Positions 56,099-64,000 of a DNA stretch of 64,000 nt are shown in pieces. This DNA is from Streptomyces sp. NRRL S-646 (GTDB taxonomy: Bacteria > Actinomycetota > Actinomycetes > Streptomycetales > Streptomycetaceae). The first letter of the stretch is position 1. Every line of letters starts with the position of its first letter. Both the position numbers and the translations under genes were made by a program. The notes beneath the pieces were generated by a model, which was given only the letters and a program-made list of their open reading frames with translations, was not told where the DNA came from and ran no database searches. The stretch is from the NCBI RefSeq assembly GCF_000720765.1, contig NZ_JODC01000003.1:682001-746000 (forward strand), in the 5' to 3' direction.

Positions 56099-56624
56099 GG
56101 ATCTCGGTTTCTCGTTCGGAGGTCGGTCCGGCGGCGGAGCCGCTGTCGGACTGCGTGGTCAGACGCATCACCAGGGCGTCCACATTGCCCGGCTGGTAGT
56201 AGCCGCGCCTGAAGCCGATGGCCTCGAAGCCGAAGCGCTCGTAGAGCTTCTGGGCGCGGATGTTGTCGATCCTGCACTCCAGCATCACTTCGGCGCACTC
56301 GAAGGCGGTGGCGGCCCGCAGCAGCTCGGCGAGGAGCCGTCCGCCGAGCCCGGTGCCCCACTGCTCGCGGGTGACGGCGATGGTCTGGATGTCGCCAAGG
56401 TCTCCGGAGGCGGCGAGGCCCGCGTATCCGACCACCCGCCCCTCGCTGTCCTCGGCGACGACATAGCGGCGGGTCGCCTCGGGGCCGCGGGAGTGGGCGA
56501 GTTCCGACCAGAACATGCCGCGGGACCAGGCGTCCTCGGGGAAGAGGTCCTTCTCCAGTTCGAGCACGCGGTCGATGTCCCACCAGCGCATCTCGCGCAG
56601 TCGAGAGGTCACGGGTTCGGTCAC
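56091..56624 (-). CDS. rimI: Ribosomal protein-alanine N-acetyltransferase RimI
   Basis: 177 residues from GTG at 56624, overlapping the tsaB stop by 4 bases (GTGA). GNAT fold: [40 protein letters not shown], and the acetyl-CoA loop [17 protein letters not shown], then [20 protein letters not shown]. The CoA signature Q/RxxGxG/A is present. In E. coli RimI acetylates the N-terminus of protein S18; actinobacterial ones are broader. The C-terminal 20 residues are extra and lie over the tsaD start. Confidence 0.93.
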   Translation of the reverse strand: MTEPVTSRLREMRWWDIDRVLELEKDLFPEDAWSRGMFWSELAHSRGPEATRRYVVAEDSEGRVVGYAGLAASGDLGDIQTIAVTREQWGTGLGGRLLAELLRAATAFECAEVMLECRIDNIRAQKLYERFGFEAIGFRRGYYQPGNVDALVMRLTTQSDSGSAAGPTSERETEIHG

Positions 56625-57277
56625 TTGGGGGTGACCACCTTGTAGTTCTTGGGGACCTGGGCGTCCGGGCGGCGCAGGTACAGCGGCCGGGCCTCGGGCA
56701 GTTCCTCGCCCTTGGCCAGCCGCTCGGCGGCCAGACTCGCGAGCGCGGCGGCCGACACGTGCTCCGGCTCGTGCACGTTCGGGAAGGTGTCCGGGTACAG
56801 CAGCGCGCCCGCACCCACTGCGGGCAGCCCGGCCACCCGTTCGGCGATGTCGGCGGGCCGGTCGACGGCGGGGTCGGTCAGCCGGGTCCGGGAGTCGGCG
56901 TAGCGCGCCCAGTAGACCTCCTTGCGCCGGGCGTCGGTCGCCACGACGAAGGGGCCCTTCTCGATGTCGGCCGCGTACGCCAGACCGTCGAGCGTGCACA
57001 CGCCGTGCACGGGGACACCGAGCGCGAGCCCGAAGGTGTCCGCGGTCATCAGGCCGACGCGCAGCCCGGTGTAGGGGCCGGGCCCGATGCCGACGACGAT
57101 GCCGGTGACGGCGTCGAGCCTGAGCCCGGCCTCGGCGAGCACCCGGTCGACGGCCGGCAGCAGCAGCTCACCGTGCCGGCGCGCGTCCACCTGGCTCGAG
57201 GAGGCGATGACGTCCGTGCCGTCGTGCAGGGCGACGGTCACGGCTGGGGTTGCGGTATCCAGAGCGAGCAAGAGCAC
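56621..57277 (-). CDS. tsaB: tRNA threonylcarbamoyladenosine synthesis protein TsaB
   Basis: 218 residues from GTG at 57277. Actin-like ASKHA fold without the metal site of TsaD: LLLALDTATPAVTVALHDGT, GIVVGIGPGPYTGLRVGLMT, and GVCTLDGLAYAADIEKGPFV. It is the scaffold partner of TsaD. No good ribosome site is visible, and a large stem-loop (57298-57348) stands just upstream. First of the coupled tsaB-rimI-tsaD series. Confidence 0.93.
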   Translation of the reverse strand: MLLLALDTATPAVTVALHDGTDVIASSSQVDARRHGELLLPAVDRVLAEAGLRLDAVTGIVVGIGPGPYTGLRVGLMTADTFGLALGVPVHGVCTLDGLAYAADIEKGPFVVATDARRKEVYWARYADSRTRLTDPAVDRPADIAERVAGLPAVGAGALLYPDTFPNVHEPEHVSAAALASLAAERLAKGEELPEARPLYLRRPDAQVPKNYKVVTPK

Positions 57278-57297
57278 GCAAACAGCGTACGGCTCTC

Positions 57298-57348
57298 GGG
57301 GCCCGTGTCGGACGCCCAGCCTGCACGGCGACGTCCGACACGGGCCCC
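57298..57348. promoter_or_regulatory. 17-bp perfect inverted repeat in a divergent promoter region
   Basis: Arms GGGGCCCGTGTCGGACG (57298-57314) and CGTCCGACACGGGCCCC (57332-57348), spacer 17 bases. Both flanking genes start here and point away, so it is not a 3' terminator for either. It begins 21 bases before the tsaB start codon. Confidence 0.55.
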
Positions 57349-57423
57349 AACCTCGGGCATCGCCGCCCCGGTCAGGCGTGTGCGGGCTGCTACGGTCGCC
57401 GAAAAGCACGACGTTCGAGGCGA

Positions 57424-57996
57424 ATGGGGCAGGTGGCGACCGTGGCGAGGAGCAGCTCCGGATTCGTGTTCGGGCTCACCGTGGCCGCCCTGGCCGCCGT
57501 CGGCCTCCTCGGCTACCGGGCCTCCGTGACCGCACCGGCCGGCTTCGGCAAGCCGCAGGCGAGCGCCTCACCCGCGGCGGCCGTCCCGGGGGCGCCCGGC
57601 GCCCAGCACAACCCCGGCCTGCCGCCCGCCGCGTCCGGCGCCGGGGAGCGCGTCGTCTACTCGGTGGGCTCCGACCGGGTCTGGCTGGTCGACGTGCGCA
57701 ACCGGGTCCTGCGCAGCTTCGCGGTCGCCCCGGGCAACGTCGACCCGGCGCCCGGCGTCTACGGGGTCACCTCCCGCTCGAACTCCGCCATCGGCACCGA
57801 CGGCACCGCAATCGAGCACGTCGTGCGTTTCACCAGCGTGGAAGGCATCGCCGTCGGCTTCAGCGCGGCGGTCCGCACCTCGTCGGCGCCGGCCGACCCG
57901 GCGGTGCGCACGGGCGGGATCCGAGAGTCCCGCAAGGACGGCGCCGCGCTGTGGGAGTTCGCGACGATCGGCGCGCAGATCGCCGTGATCCCTTAA
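57424..57996 (+). CDS. Membrane-anchored or secreted protein of unknown function
   Basis: 190 residues from the ATG at 57424; a GTG three codons on (57433) is an alternative. The N-terminal hydrophobic segment GFVFGLTVAALAAVGLLGYR (about 13-32) is an uncleaved anchor or signal. A Pro/Ala linker precedes a compact domain of about 120 residues rich in beta strands (ERVVYSVGSDRVWLVDVRNR; VLRSFAVAPGNVDPAPGVYG; IEHVVRFTSVEGIAVGFSAA). It has the look of an L,D-transpeptidase-associated or beta-propeller-like repeat but no known motif. Its stop overlaps the stop of the small convergent gene at 57993. Confidence 0.8.
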   Translation: MGQVATVARSSSGFVFGLTVAALAAVGLLGYRASVTAPAGFGKPQASASPAAAVPGAPGAQHNPGLPPAASGAGERVVYSVGSDRVWLVDVRNRVLRSFAVAPGNVDPAPGVYGVTSRSNSAIGTDGTAIEHVVRFTSVEGIAVGFSAAVRTSSAPADPAVRTGGIRESRKDGAALWEFATIGAQIAVIP

Positions 57997-58157
57997 GCAG
58001 CGTGCTTGTGACGGGCCGGTGGCCGGGACACCTCGGGATCCGGCAGCCGCGGCGGGGTCGAGATCGCGTTCGCCGCGGCACACGACGCCAGCAGTTCGCG
58101 CATGGGTACCGCGGACACCACACGCGGCAGCGTCTCGTCTCGTTCGGTGGCCGGCAT
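57993..58157 (-). CDS. 54-residue protein behind a perfect palindrome
   Basis: A short gene missed by length filters. The ATG at 58157 has an excellent ribosome site (AGGAGG, six bases upstream). The product begins MPATERDETLPRVVSAVPM and continues RELLASCAAANAISTPPRL with a basic C-terminus (RPPARHKHAA). No transmembrane helix; one Cys. Function unknown. Its promoter region holds the palindrome at 58187-58208, which resembles a DtxR-type iron box, so iron control is possible. Its stop is interlocked with that of the plus-strand gene (57996). Confidence 0.7.
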   Translation of the reverse strand: MPATERDETLPRVVSAVPMRELLASCAAANAISTPPRLPDPEVSRPPARHKHAA

Positions 58158-58186
58158 GGACGCCTCCTGAGGACCCGGGGGCGGGC

Positions 58187-58208
58187 GTAGTTAGGTAGAC
58201 CTAACTAC
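58187..58208. promoter_or_regulatory. Perfect palindrome, iron-box-like (DtxR/DmdR1 family?)
   Basis: Arms GTAGTTAGGT and ACCTAACTAC separated by AG. The half-sites TTAGGT and ACCTAA are those of DtxR-type iron boxes in Streptomyces, but they are 2 bases apart here rather than in the 19-bp arrangement. It lies 30 bases upstream of the small gene's ATG. Confidence 0.55.
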
Positions 58209-58307
58209 GAACTGGGTACCATGTGACCACGCACAAGACACCGAATGCAATATCTTGCCGACGTCTTGTCGGAACGTTCACGGAATTGTGCGGCGGCCGT
58301 GCGGCCA

Positions 58308-58886
58308 TCAGGCGGACAGCACGCTCAGGTCCACCGTCGACCACCGCTCCCCCAGCCCGGTCACGGTCACGTGCCGGACTTCGTCCGTCTCCGGGGGTCC
58401 GGGGGTCGCCCCCAGGGAAGACACAGTTCCCACGGCCCGGTGGATGACGACGTGCAGCCGGTCGTCGGTCAGCTCCTCGACCTTGCCCTCGCCCCACTCC
58501 ACGACGATCACCGACTCGGGCAGCGAGACGTCGAGGTCGAGGTCCTCCATCTCGTCGAGCCCGCCGCCCAGGCGGTACGCGTCGACGTGCACCAGCGGCG
58601 GCCCGTCGCCCAGCGACGGATGCACGCGGGCGATCACAAAGGTCGGCGAGGTGACCGCGCCCCGGACGCCGAGCCCTTCGCCGAGCCCGCGGGTGAGCGT
58701 CGTCTTGCCCGCGCCGAGCTCCCCGTTGAGCATCACGAGGTCGCCGGCGCGCAGCAGCTTGGCGAGGCGGCGGCCCAGGTCCCGCATCTGCTCGGGGGCC
58801 GTGACGGTGATCTCCACAGAGGGCACGGAGGGGGACACGGACGCCTCGGTCTCAGCCGGGTTGTGCGGTGCTGCTGGTGCTTCCAT
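58308..58886 (-). CDS. tsaE: tRNA threonylcarbamoyladenosine synthesis ATPase TsaE
   Basis: 192 residues from the ATG at 58886. P-loop GELGAGKTTLTRGLGEGLG (Walker A, about 66-84), Thr in TSPTFVIARVHP, and the Walker B-like segment SVIVVEWGEGKVEELTDDRL with the Glu-Trp pair. It binds the TsaB-TsaD complex and resets it with ATP. The start overlaps the end of the alpha/beta hydrolase by 35 bases; a downstream GTG (VSPSVPSVEI) would avoid that. The C-terminal 30 residues beyond the core are poorly conserved. Confidence 0.9.
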   Translation of the reverse strand: MEAPAAPHNPAETEASVSPSVPSVEITVTAPEQMRDLGRRLAKLLRAGDLVMLNGELGAGKTTLTRGLGEGLGVRGAVTSPTFVIARVHPSLGDGPPLVHVDAYRLGGGLDEMEDLDLDVSLPESVIVVEWGEGKVEELTDDRLHVVIHRAVGTVSSLGATPGPPETDEVRHVTVTGLGERWSTVDLSVLSA

Positions 58887-60093
58887 AGCCACCCACGGTA
58901 GCTCCTGCCGGCACGGCACCCGCGCGGGTGAGCAGGTCGGCCAGCCGGTCGGTGACGACTTCCGGGTGCTCCAGCATCACCAGATGCCCGGCGTCCGGGA
59001 CCAGCACCAGCTCGGCGTCCGGCAGCAGGTCGGCGATCGCCTCGCTGTGCTCGCTGGGGGTGACGAGATCGCCGATCCCGGCCAGCACCAGCACCGGCAG
59101 GTCCGCGAAGTGCACCAGCGCCTCGGTCTTGTCGTGCTCCGTGAACGCCGGGTAGAACTCGGCGACCACGTCGATCGGCGTGCCCTCGATCATCCGCTCG
59201 GCGAACCGCGCGACGGCCGGGTCCACGTCCCGCGAGGCGAACGAGTACCGCTTGATGATCCCGGCGAACAGGTCGGCGGTCGCCCGCCGCCCCTTCTCCA
59301 CCAGTGCGGCCTGCTGCCCCAGCGCCTTCAGCACCCCGGGGAGCACCCGCCGCACCGCGTTGACGCCCGCGACCGGCAGCCCGAAGTTGACCTCGCCGAG
59401 CCGCCCGGACGACGTACCGACGAAGGCGACGGCGACCACCCTGTCACGGACGAGCTCGGGAAACTGGTCGGCCAGCGCCATCACGGTCATGCCGCCCATG
59501 GAGTGCCCGACGAGCACGATGGGCCCGTCCGGCGCGGCGGCGTCGATGACGGCCTTCAGATCGCGCCCCAGCTGGTCGATGCTGACCGGCACGCCGTCCT
59601 GCACCTGCTGCACGCCCCGTCCGGACCGCCCGTGGCTGCGCTGGTCCCAGTGCACGGTCCGTACGACGCCGCGCAGGGCCGCCCGCTGGAAGTGCCAGGA
59701 GTCCTGGCTGAGGCAGTAGCCGTGGCTGAAGACGACGGTGACGGGAGCGGGCGCCTTCCGCCCGAACAGCCGCCGTCGGCGCGGGCCGAGCGCGGGCACG
59801 GCGTCGGGGTCGACGTCGTCGACCTCGTAGTACAGCTCGGTGCCGTCGTCGGCCGTCGCCTTGCCGGGCATGCCGCGCAGCGACCCGTACGGTCCGGTCG
59901 AGTCGAGCGCCAGCCGCGCCTTCTTCCGCATGCCGCGGCCGACGGTGAGCCGCTCTATGGCGACGCCGGCCGCCGCGCCCGCGGCGACCACGCCTATCGC
60001 GGCGCCCGCGATGCCGGTCGCCCTGCGCCAGTTCCCGGCCGCCCCCGTGGCGGAGGCGAGTGCTGCGACGGCCTCCGCACTGCTCTCGCTCAC
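58852..60093 (-). CDS. Membrane-anchored alpha/beta hydrolase
   Basis: 413 residues from GTG at 60093 with GAGGAG upstream. An N-terminal hydrophobic helix (GIAGAAIGVVAAGAAAGVAI) precedes the hydrolase core: FSHGYCLSQDSWHFQRAALR (oxyanion side), nucleophile Ser in LVGHSMGGMTVMAL, Asp in LPVLVLAGIGDLVTPSEHSE, and His in LVPDAGHLVMLEHPE. A complete catalytic triad. Similar proteins between alr and tsaE are widespread in actinobacteria; substrates are unknown, possibly lipids or lactones. Confidence 0.9.
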   Translation of the reverse strand: MSESSAEAVAALASATGAAGNWRRATGIAGAAIGVVAAGAAAGVAIERLTVGRGMRKKARLALDSTGPYGSLRGMPGKATADDGTELYYEVDDVDPDAVPALGPRRRRLFGRKAPAPVTVVFSHGYCLSQDSWHFQRAALRGVVRTVHWDQRSHGRSGRGVQQVQDGVPVSIDQLGRDLKAVIDAAAPDGPIVLVGHSMGGMTVMALADQFPELVRDRVVAVAFVGTSSGRLGEVNFGLPVAGVNAVRRVLPGVLKALGQQAALVEKGRRATADLFAGIIKRYSFASRDVDPAVARFAERMIEGTPIDVVAEFYPAFTEHDKTEALVHFADLPVLVLAGIGDLVTPSEHSEAIADLLPDAELVLVPDAGHLVMLEHPEVVTDRLADLLTRAGAVPAGATVGGYGSTSSTAQPG

Positions 60094-60267
60094 GTACCGC
60101 TCCTCTTCGCCGGATCACTACTGCTGTTCGCTGGGTCTGGTGATGCAGGTGTTGCTTGCGTTACTCGTGTTGCCTGTTTGATACCGCTGTTGATCGACTG
60201 CCCGATGTTGCTTGGTTTACAGGTGCTGCATTTCTGCCGGTCCGTGGACTGTCGGGCACTTGTGCGG

Positions 60268-61437
60268 TTACCCGCTTTGTTGCTCATTCACGTAGACGCG
60301 CGGAACGCGCGTTCCGATCCGCGTGACGATCTCGTATGCGATGGTGCCGGCGGCCTGCGCCCAGTCCTCGGCGGTGGGCTCGCCTCGGTCGCCGGGTCCG
60401 AAGAGCACCGCTTCGGTACCGGCCGCTGGCTCGTCCCCGCCGAGATCGACGACGAACTGGTCCATCGCGACCCGCCCTGCGACGGTCCGCCACTTGCCGC
60501 CGACCAGCACCGGACCGGTCCCGGAGGCGTGCCGCGGAACGCCGTCGGCGTACCCGACGGGCACGAGTCCGAGGGTCGTGGCGCCGGGGGTGACGTAGTG
60601 ATGCCCGTAACTGACGCCGTGACCCCCCGGAACGTGCTTCACGAGCGCGATGGACGCCGACAGTGTCATGACCGGACGCAGCCCGAAGTCGGCGGGGCTG
60701 CCCATCTCGGGGCTCGGCGAGATGCCGTAGAGGGCGATCCCGGTCCGTACCAGGTCGAAGTGGGCCTCGGGAAGGGTGAGCGTGGCGGGCGAGTTGGCGA
60801 TGTGCCGCACCTCGGGGCGCACGCCCCGGCCCTCGGCGTACGCGAGCATCTCGCGGAAGCGGGTGAGCTGGAGGTCGATGGAGGGGTGCCCGGGTTCGTC
60901 GGCGCACGCGAAGTGCGACCAGAGGCCGGTGATGCGGACGGTCCCGTCGGTCTCGGCACGCAGGGCGGCTGCGACGAGCTCGGCCCAGTCCTCCCCCGGC
61001 TGACAGCCGCCCCGCCCCAGCCCGGTGTCGGCCTTGAGCTGCACGCGCGCGGGAATGCCCGCCGCCCGGGCGGCCGCGGTGACCTCGTCCAGGGCCCACA
61101 TCGCGCTCACCGACACGTCGATGTCGGCCTCGACGGCCTCCTGCCAGGGCCCGCCAGGCGTCCACAGCCAGCACATGATGCGGCCGGGCAGCCCGGCGGC
61201 CCGCAGCGCGAGCGCCTCCTCGGGCGTGGCGGTCCCCAGCCAGGCGGCCCCCGCCTCGACGGCGGCCCGGGCGCACGGCACGGCCCCGTGGCCGTACGCG
61301 TCGGACTTGACCACGGCCATGAGGGCAGCGCCCGGCGCGAGGGCGCGCAGGGTCCGTACGTTGGCGCGCAGGGCGGCCAGGTCGATCTCGGCGCGGGCGC
61401 GCAGGGGCGCGGTCGGGGCAGCTGCTGTCTCTGTCAT
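60268..61437 (-). CDS. alr: Alanine racemase
   Basis: 389 residues. Pyridoxal-phosphate enzyme that makes D-alanine for peptidoglycan. The PLP Lys is in MAVVKSDAYGHGAVP (about 39-53); the opposite-face Tyr is in HGVSYGHHYVTPGAT; RTGIALYGISPSP and VAMDQFVVDLG are family marks. The C-terminus ends PRVYVNEQQSG. The 174 bases to the next gene are relatively AT-rich and may hold a promoter for the hydrolase. It follows an L,D-transpeptidase and nnr in the same orientation, all cell-wall or nucleotide upkeep functions. Confidence 0.95.
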   Translation of the reverse strand: MTETAAAPTAPLRARAEIDLAALRANVRTLRALAPGAALMAVVKSDAYGHGAVPCARAAVEAGAAWLGTATPEEALALRAAGLPGRIMCWLWTPGGPWQEAVEADIDVSVSAMWALDEVTAAARAAGIPARVQLKADTGLGRGGCQPGEDWAELVAAALRAETDGTVRITGLWSHFACADEPGHPSIDLQLTRFREMLAYAEGRGVRPEVRHIANSPATLTLPEAHFDLVRTGIALYGISPSPEMGSPADFGLRPVMTLSASIALVKHVPGGHGVSYGHHYVTPGATTLGLVPVGYADGVPRHASGTGPVLVGGKWRTVAGRVAMDQFVVDLGGDEPAAGTEAVLFGPGDRGEPTAEDWAQAAGTIAYEIVTRIGTRVPRVYVNEQQSG

Positions 61438-61498
61438 GGCGCACCCAGTGTCTCAGAGGGGTCCGACACCCCCGCGGCACCGGCCCCCGTGCACGCGC

Positions 61499-62302
61499 CT
61501 ACTTCCCGGGCCGGTGTCCCCACACATACACACGGTCGCCCTTCTTCAGCACGTGCCACAGCTTCCGGGCGTCCTTCAGGCGCAGATTGATGCATCCCCA
61601 CGAGCCGAGGGTGGTGTAAATGCTGTCGTGCACGCCATGGAAGGCCTGCCCGCCGCTGAAGAACTGGGCATAGGGCATGGGCGCGTCGTACAGCGTCGAC
61701 CAGTGTTTCTTGTGCTTCCAGTAGATCTTGTGCCACCCGACCCGGGTGGCGTGCCCGATCCGGCCACTGCGCATCGGGACGGGCCCGTAGACCACCTCGC
61801 TCCCCTTCTGCACCCAGGTCAGCTGCCGGTTGAGATCGACACACGCGACCCGGTGTGTCCGCTCGGGGCACTTCCCCCGGGCGTTCGGATCCTCCTTCGC
61901 TGAAATGAGCTGCATGGTGGCCCAGGTGGCGGGTCCGGCGAACCCGATCGCGGGCCTGATCCCGTGCTTCTCCTGAAAATCCCGGATGGCCCGGCAGTCG
62001 GCGGCCGACTGCTTCCCGTCCACCTTCAGCTTCAGCCACTTCTCGACCGCCCGCTGATGGGGCCCGGTCCGCCTGCTGCACTTCACCTTCCCGGCGACGT
62101 CCTCGCGCGGCACGACCTCGACGAGGCCCCCGGCCTCGACGGCGTCCTCGTCGTCGGTGGGCCGGTAGACCGAGCTCGACCTCGGATCCGGAGGCGGGGG
62201 CGCGGGGGAGGCCGAGGCGGCGCCGACAGGGAGGACGGTGACGGCGGCGAGCACGACCCCGACACCCTGGCAGGCGATATGCGCAATATGTCTACTGATC
62301 AT
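61499..62302 (-). CDS. Secreted L,D-transpeptidase-like (YkuD) protein with peptidoglycan-binding domain
   Basis: 267 residues from the ATG at 62302. Signal peptide (IACQGVGVVLAAVTVLPVGA). A central peptidoglycan-binding-like part, KWLKLKVDGKQSAADCRAIR and FQEKHGIRPAIGFAGPATWA, then the YkuD domain: ACVDLNRQLTWVQKGSEVVY, GRIGHATRVGWHKIYWKHKK, and FHGVHDSIYTTLGSWGCINL with the first catalytic His (HG) and the Cys. The usual SHGC is SWGC here, so a conserved His is Trp. Such enzymes form 3-3 cross-links in peptidoglycan. Paired Cys residues elsewhere suggest disulfides. Ends 61 bases before the alr start. Confidence 0.88.
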   Translation of the reverse strand: MISRHIAHIACQGVGVVLAAVTVLPVGAASASPAPPPPDPRSSSVYRPTDDEDAVEAGGLVEVVPREDVAGKVKCSRRTGPHQRAVEKWLKLKVDGKQSAADCRAIRDFQEKHGIRPAIGFAGPATWATMQLISAKEDPNARGKCPERTHRVACVDLNRQLTWVQKGSEVVYGPVPMRSGRIGHATRVGWHKIYWKHKKHWSTLYDAPMPYAQFFSGGQAFHGVHDSIYTTLGSWGCINLRLKDARKLWHVLKKGDRVYVWGHRPGK

Positions 62303-62428
62303 GCAATCAGAGAAACGTGCAGAGCCGACAGGCCGGGGGCGGCGCGCGGCGGGTTCACCCTTTCCGACGAGCGCAGCCCGGGCGACGGCTCGCACCCCGG
62401 CCTACGCTGAGAACCGGAGGTGGTGGAC

Positions 62429-62806
62429 ATGCTGGCAGAAACACCACTCAACGCCGTCATCCCGGCGACCGACCTCGAAAGGGCCAAGCACTTCTACGGC
62501 GACACGCTCGGCCTCAAGCTCATCGACGACCGGAAGGACACCGCGCTCTTCGAGTCCGGCGGTGCCCGGTTCATCCTCTACGCGACACCGAGCGGCGGCC
62601 GGGCCGCCCACACCCTGGCCGGCTGGACCGTCGGCGACCTCGACGCGGAGATGACGGAACTGCGCGGCCGCGGCGTGACCTTCGAGGAGTACGACCTGCC
62701 TGGCCTGAAGACGGTCAACGGCGTGGCGGAGGGCGCAGGCATGCGCGGCGCCTGGTTCAAGGACAGCGAGGGAAACATCCTCAGCGTGGTGCAGGACCTC
62801 CGGTAG
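62429..62806 (+). CDS. VOC-family (glyoxalase/bleomycin resistance fold) protein
   Basis: 125 residues from the ATG at 62429, chosen because GGAGG lies eight bases before it; the frame opens three codons earlier at GTG. Fold marks: LNAVIPATDLERAKHFYGDT (first beta-alpha unit), LFESGGARFILYATPSGG, and RGAWFKDSEGNILSVVQ with the metal-side Glu. A single-unit protein that works as a dimer; ligand and metal unknown. Divergent from the L,D-transpeptidase gene. Confidence 0.9.
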   Translation: MLAETPLNAVIPATDLERAKHFYGDTLGLKLIDDRKDTALFESGGARFILYATPSGGRAAHTLAGWTVGDLDAEMTELRGRGVTFEEYDLPGLKTVNGVAEGAGMRGAWFKDSEGNILSVVQDLR

Positions 62807-62853
62807 GGCTCACTGCGGGGATACGGCCGACCACCCCGCCGGGGCCGGCCCGG

Positions 62854-63999
62854 TCAGTCCCGCACGTCCCGCCATGCGCCTGGAATCGCCTCGGCCACGT
62901 CATGGGCCCCCGCCGGCGCCCCGTCGGCCGCGAACCGCCCGGCCAGTCCGTGCAGATACGCCGCCGCGCTCCCCGCGTCCAGGGCGGAGAGCCCGGACGC
63001 CAGCAGCGACCCGGCGAGCCCCGACAGCACATCGCCACTGCCCGCGGTGGCGAGCCAGGGCGTCCCGGTCGCGTTGACCCGCACGACCCCTCCCGCCGAG
63101 TCGGCGACGAGCGTGGTCGACCCCTTGAGCAGCACGGTCGCCCCGTACCGCGAGGCGAGCTCGCGCGCCGAGGCCAGCCGCGCCCCCTCGACCTCCTCCC
63201 GCGCCACACCGAGCAGCGCGGCGGCCTCCCCGGCATGCGGGGTCATGAGCGTCGGGGCGCTACGAGCCCGTACGGCATCCCTTTCGGCGAGCCGCAGCCC
63301 GTCCGCGTCGATGAGCACGGGCACATCCGCTTCCAGCACTTCGGCCACGGTCGAGGCATCATCCCCGGCCCCCGGCCCGACCACCCAGGCCTGCACGCGC
63401 CCGGCCTTCGCGGGCCCCTGATCCGATACGAGCGTCTCGGGGAACCGCGAGACGACGGCGTCCCCGGCGGGCCCGACGTACCGCACGGCTCCCGCGCCGC
63501 CCCTCAGCGCCCCGGACACGGCGAGGACAGCAGCCCCGGGATACCGCGCGGACCCGGCGGCGATCCCCACCACGCCCCGCCGGTACTTGTCACTCTCGGC
63601 ACCCGGCACGGGCAGCAACCGCGCCACGTCCGCGTGCTGCAGGGCCTCCAGCTCGGGCTCTTCGGGGAGTACGTCCCCCAGACCGATGTCGACGAGCCGC
63701 ACCGACCCGGCGTACTCCCGCGCGGGATCGATCAGCAGCCCGGGCTTGTGCGTCCCGAACGTGACGGTGAGATCGGCCCGAACGGCGGCACCGCGCACCT
63801 CCCCCGTATCGGCGTCCACGCCACTGGGCAGATCCACGGCGACGACGGCGGCACCGGACTCGGCGACAGCGGCGGTCAACTGTGCGGCGTCGGGCCGAAG
63901 TCCACCCTTACCACCGATCCCCACGATCCCGTCGACGACGAGATCGGCCCGAAGAATCGCCTCTTCTGCAGGGTTGATGCCGGCGGCGGCAGCGGGGCC
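62854..63999 (-). CDS. nnr: Bifunctional NAD(P)HX repair enzyme, 5' end outside window
   Basis: The frame is open to the window edge, so the N-terminus is missing. What remains begins in the epimerase domain (ADLVVDGIVGIGGKGGLRPD; VAVDLPSGVDADTGEVRG) and continues through the full ADP/ATP-dependent dehydratase domain (YRRGVVGIAAGSARYPGAAV; MTPHAGEAAALLG; GSTTLVADSAGGVVRVNATG; GSGDVLSGLAGSLLASGL with the catalytic Asp). It restores damaged hydrated NADH and NADPH. Adjacent to alr in the same orientation, as in many actinobacteria. Confidence 0.92.
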   Translation of the reverse strand, partial: GPAAAAGINPAEEAILRADLVVDGIVGIGGKGGLRPDAAQLTAAVAESGAAVVAVDLPSGVDADTGEVRGAAVRADLTVTFGTHKPGLLIDPAREYAGSVRLVDIGLGDVLPEEPELEALQHADVARLLPVPGAESDKYRRGVVGIAAGSARYPGAAVLAVSGALRGGAGAVRYVGPAGDAVVSRFPETLVSDQGPAKAGRVQAWVVGPGAGDDASTVAEVLEADVPVLIDADGLRLAERDAVRARSAPTLMTPHAGEAAALLGVAREEVEGARLASARELASRYGATVLLKGSTTLVADSAGGVVRVNATGTPWLATAGSGDVLSGLAGSLLASGLSALDAGSAAAYLHGLAGRFAADGAPAGAHDVAEAIPGAWRDVRD

Positions 64000-64000
64000 G

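Noticed and set aside
60090-60287. 65-codon minus-strand frame between alr and the hydrolase
   Set aside because: Starts inside alr, is hydrophilic low-complexity, has no ribosome site and no family match.
58255-61590. 1111-codon plus-strand open frame
   Set aside because: Antisense to tsaE, the alpha/beta hydrolase and alr, all of which are well supported.

Overview
The window is high-GC actinobacterial chromosome and almost certainly Streptomyces. The evidence is the strong third-position GC bias, frequent GTG starts, the developmental regulators BldM and WhiD side by side, Streptomyces-type dispersed intergenic repeats, an LAXTG sortase substrate and a dense Ser/Thr kinase array. No rRNA, tRNA, prophage, insertion sequence or CRISPR array was seen.

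Layout. 0-4.4 kb: end of a DUF4429/SHOCT protein, a class II aldolase, a PNPOx-fold protein, guaA, and chorismate mutase behind a putative Phe/Tyr leader-peptide attenuator. 5-11 kb: a membrane protein, an LAXTG wall protein, a ChoD-like GMC oxidoreductase and a succinic semialdehyde dehydrogenase. 11-25 kb: five active receptor-like Ser/Thr kinases and one pseudokinase, all on the minus strand, interrupted by a divergent metallo-hydrolase/AraC pair. 25-30 kb: a serine hydrolase, glpD, a dehydrogenase-like protein that has lost catalytic residues, and a membrane protein. 30.9-36.2 kb: guaB3, guaB, the sigma factor ShbA, BldM and WhiD. 36.2-39.6 kb: LysR, MOSC, SDR and a SnoaL-like protein. 39.6-43.7 kb: groEL1/groES under two CIRCE operators, and a translationally coupled pair of lipoprotein deacetylases. 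43.8-49.3 kb: a THUMP-like methyltransferase, an ECF42-type sigma factor with its DGPF partner, an FG-GAP protein and an LCP gene broken by a nonsense codon. 49.4-54.4 kb: a xylan locus (GH10 xylanase, LacI regulator, GH3 glycosidase) with matching palindromes. 54.4-64 kb: tsaD, rimI, tsaB, tsaE, an alpha/beta hydrolase, alr, an L,D-transpeptidase-like protein, a VOC protein and the start-truncated nnr.

The order alr, (tsaE), tsaB, rimI, tsaD, groES, groEL1, whiB-type gene, sigma factor, guaB, guaB3, GMC oxidase, guaA matches the Mycobacterium tuberculosis order from alr to guaA as I remember it. The Streptomyces-specific parts (xylan locus, deacetylases, kinase array) are inserted into that ancient backbone.

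Most noteworthy: the chorismate mutase leader/attenuator; the pseudokinase inside the kinase array; the catalytically dead nucleotide-sugar dehydrogenase homologue; a 54-codon gene behind a perfect palindrome resembling an iron box; and the shared xylan operators.
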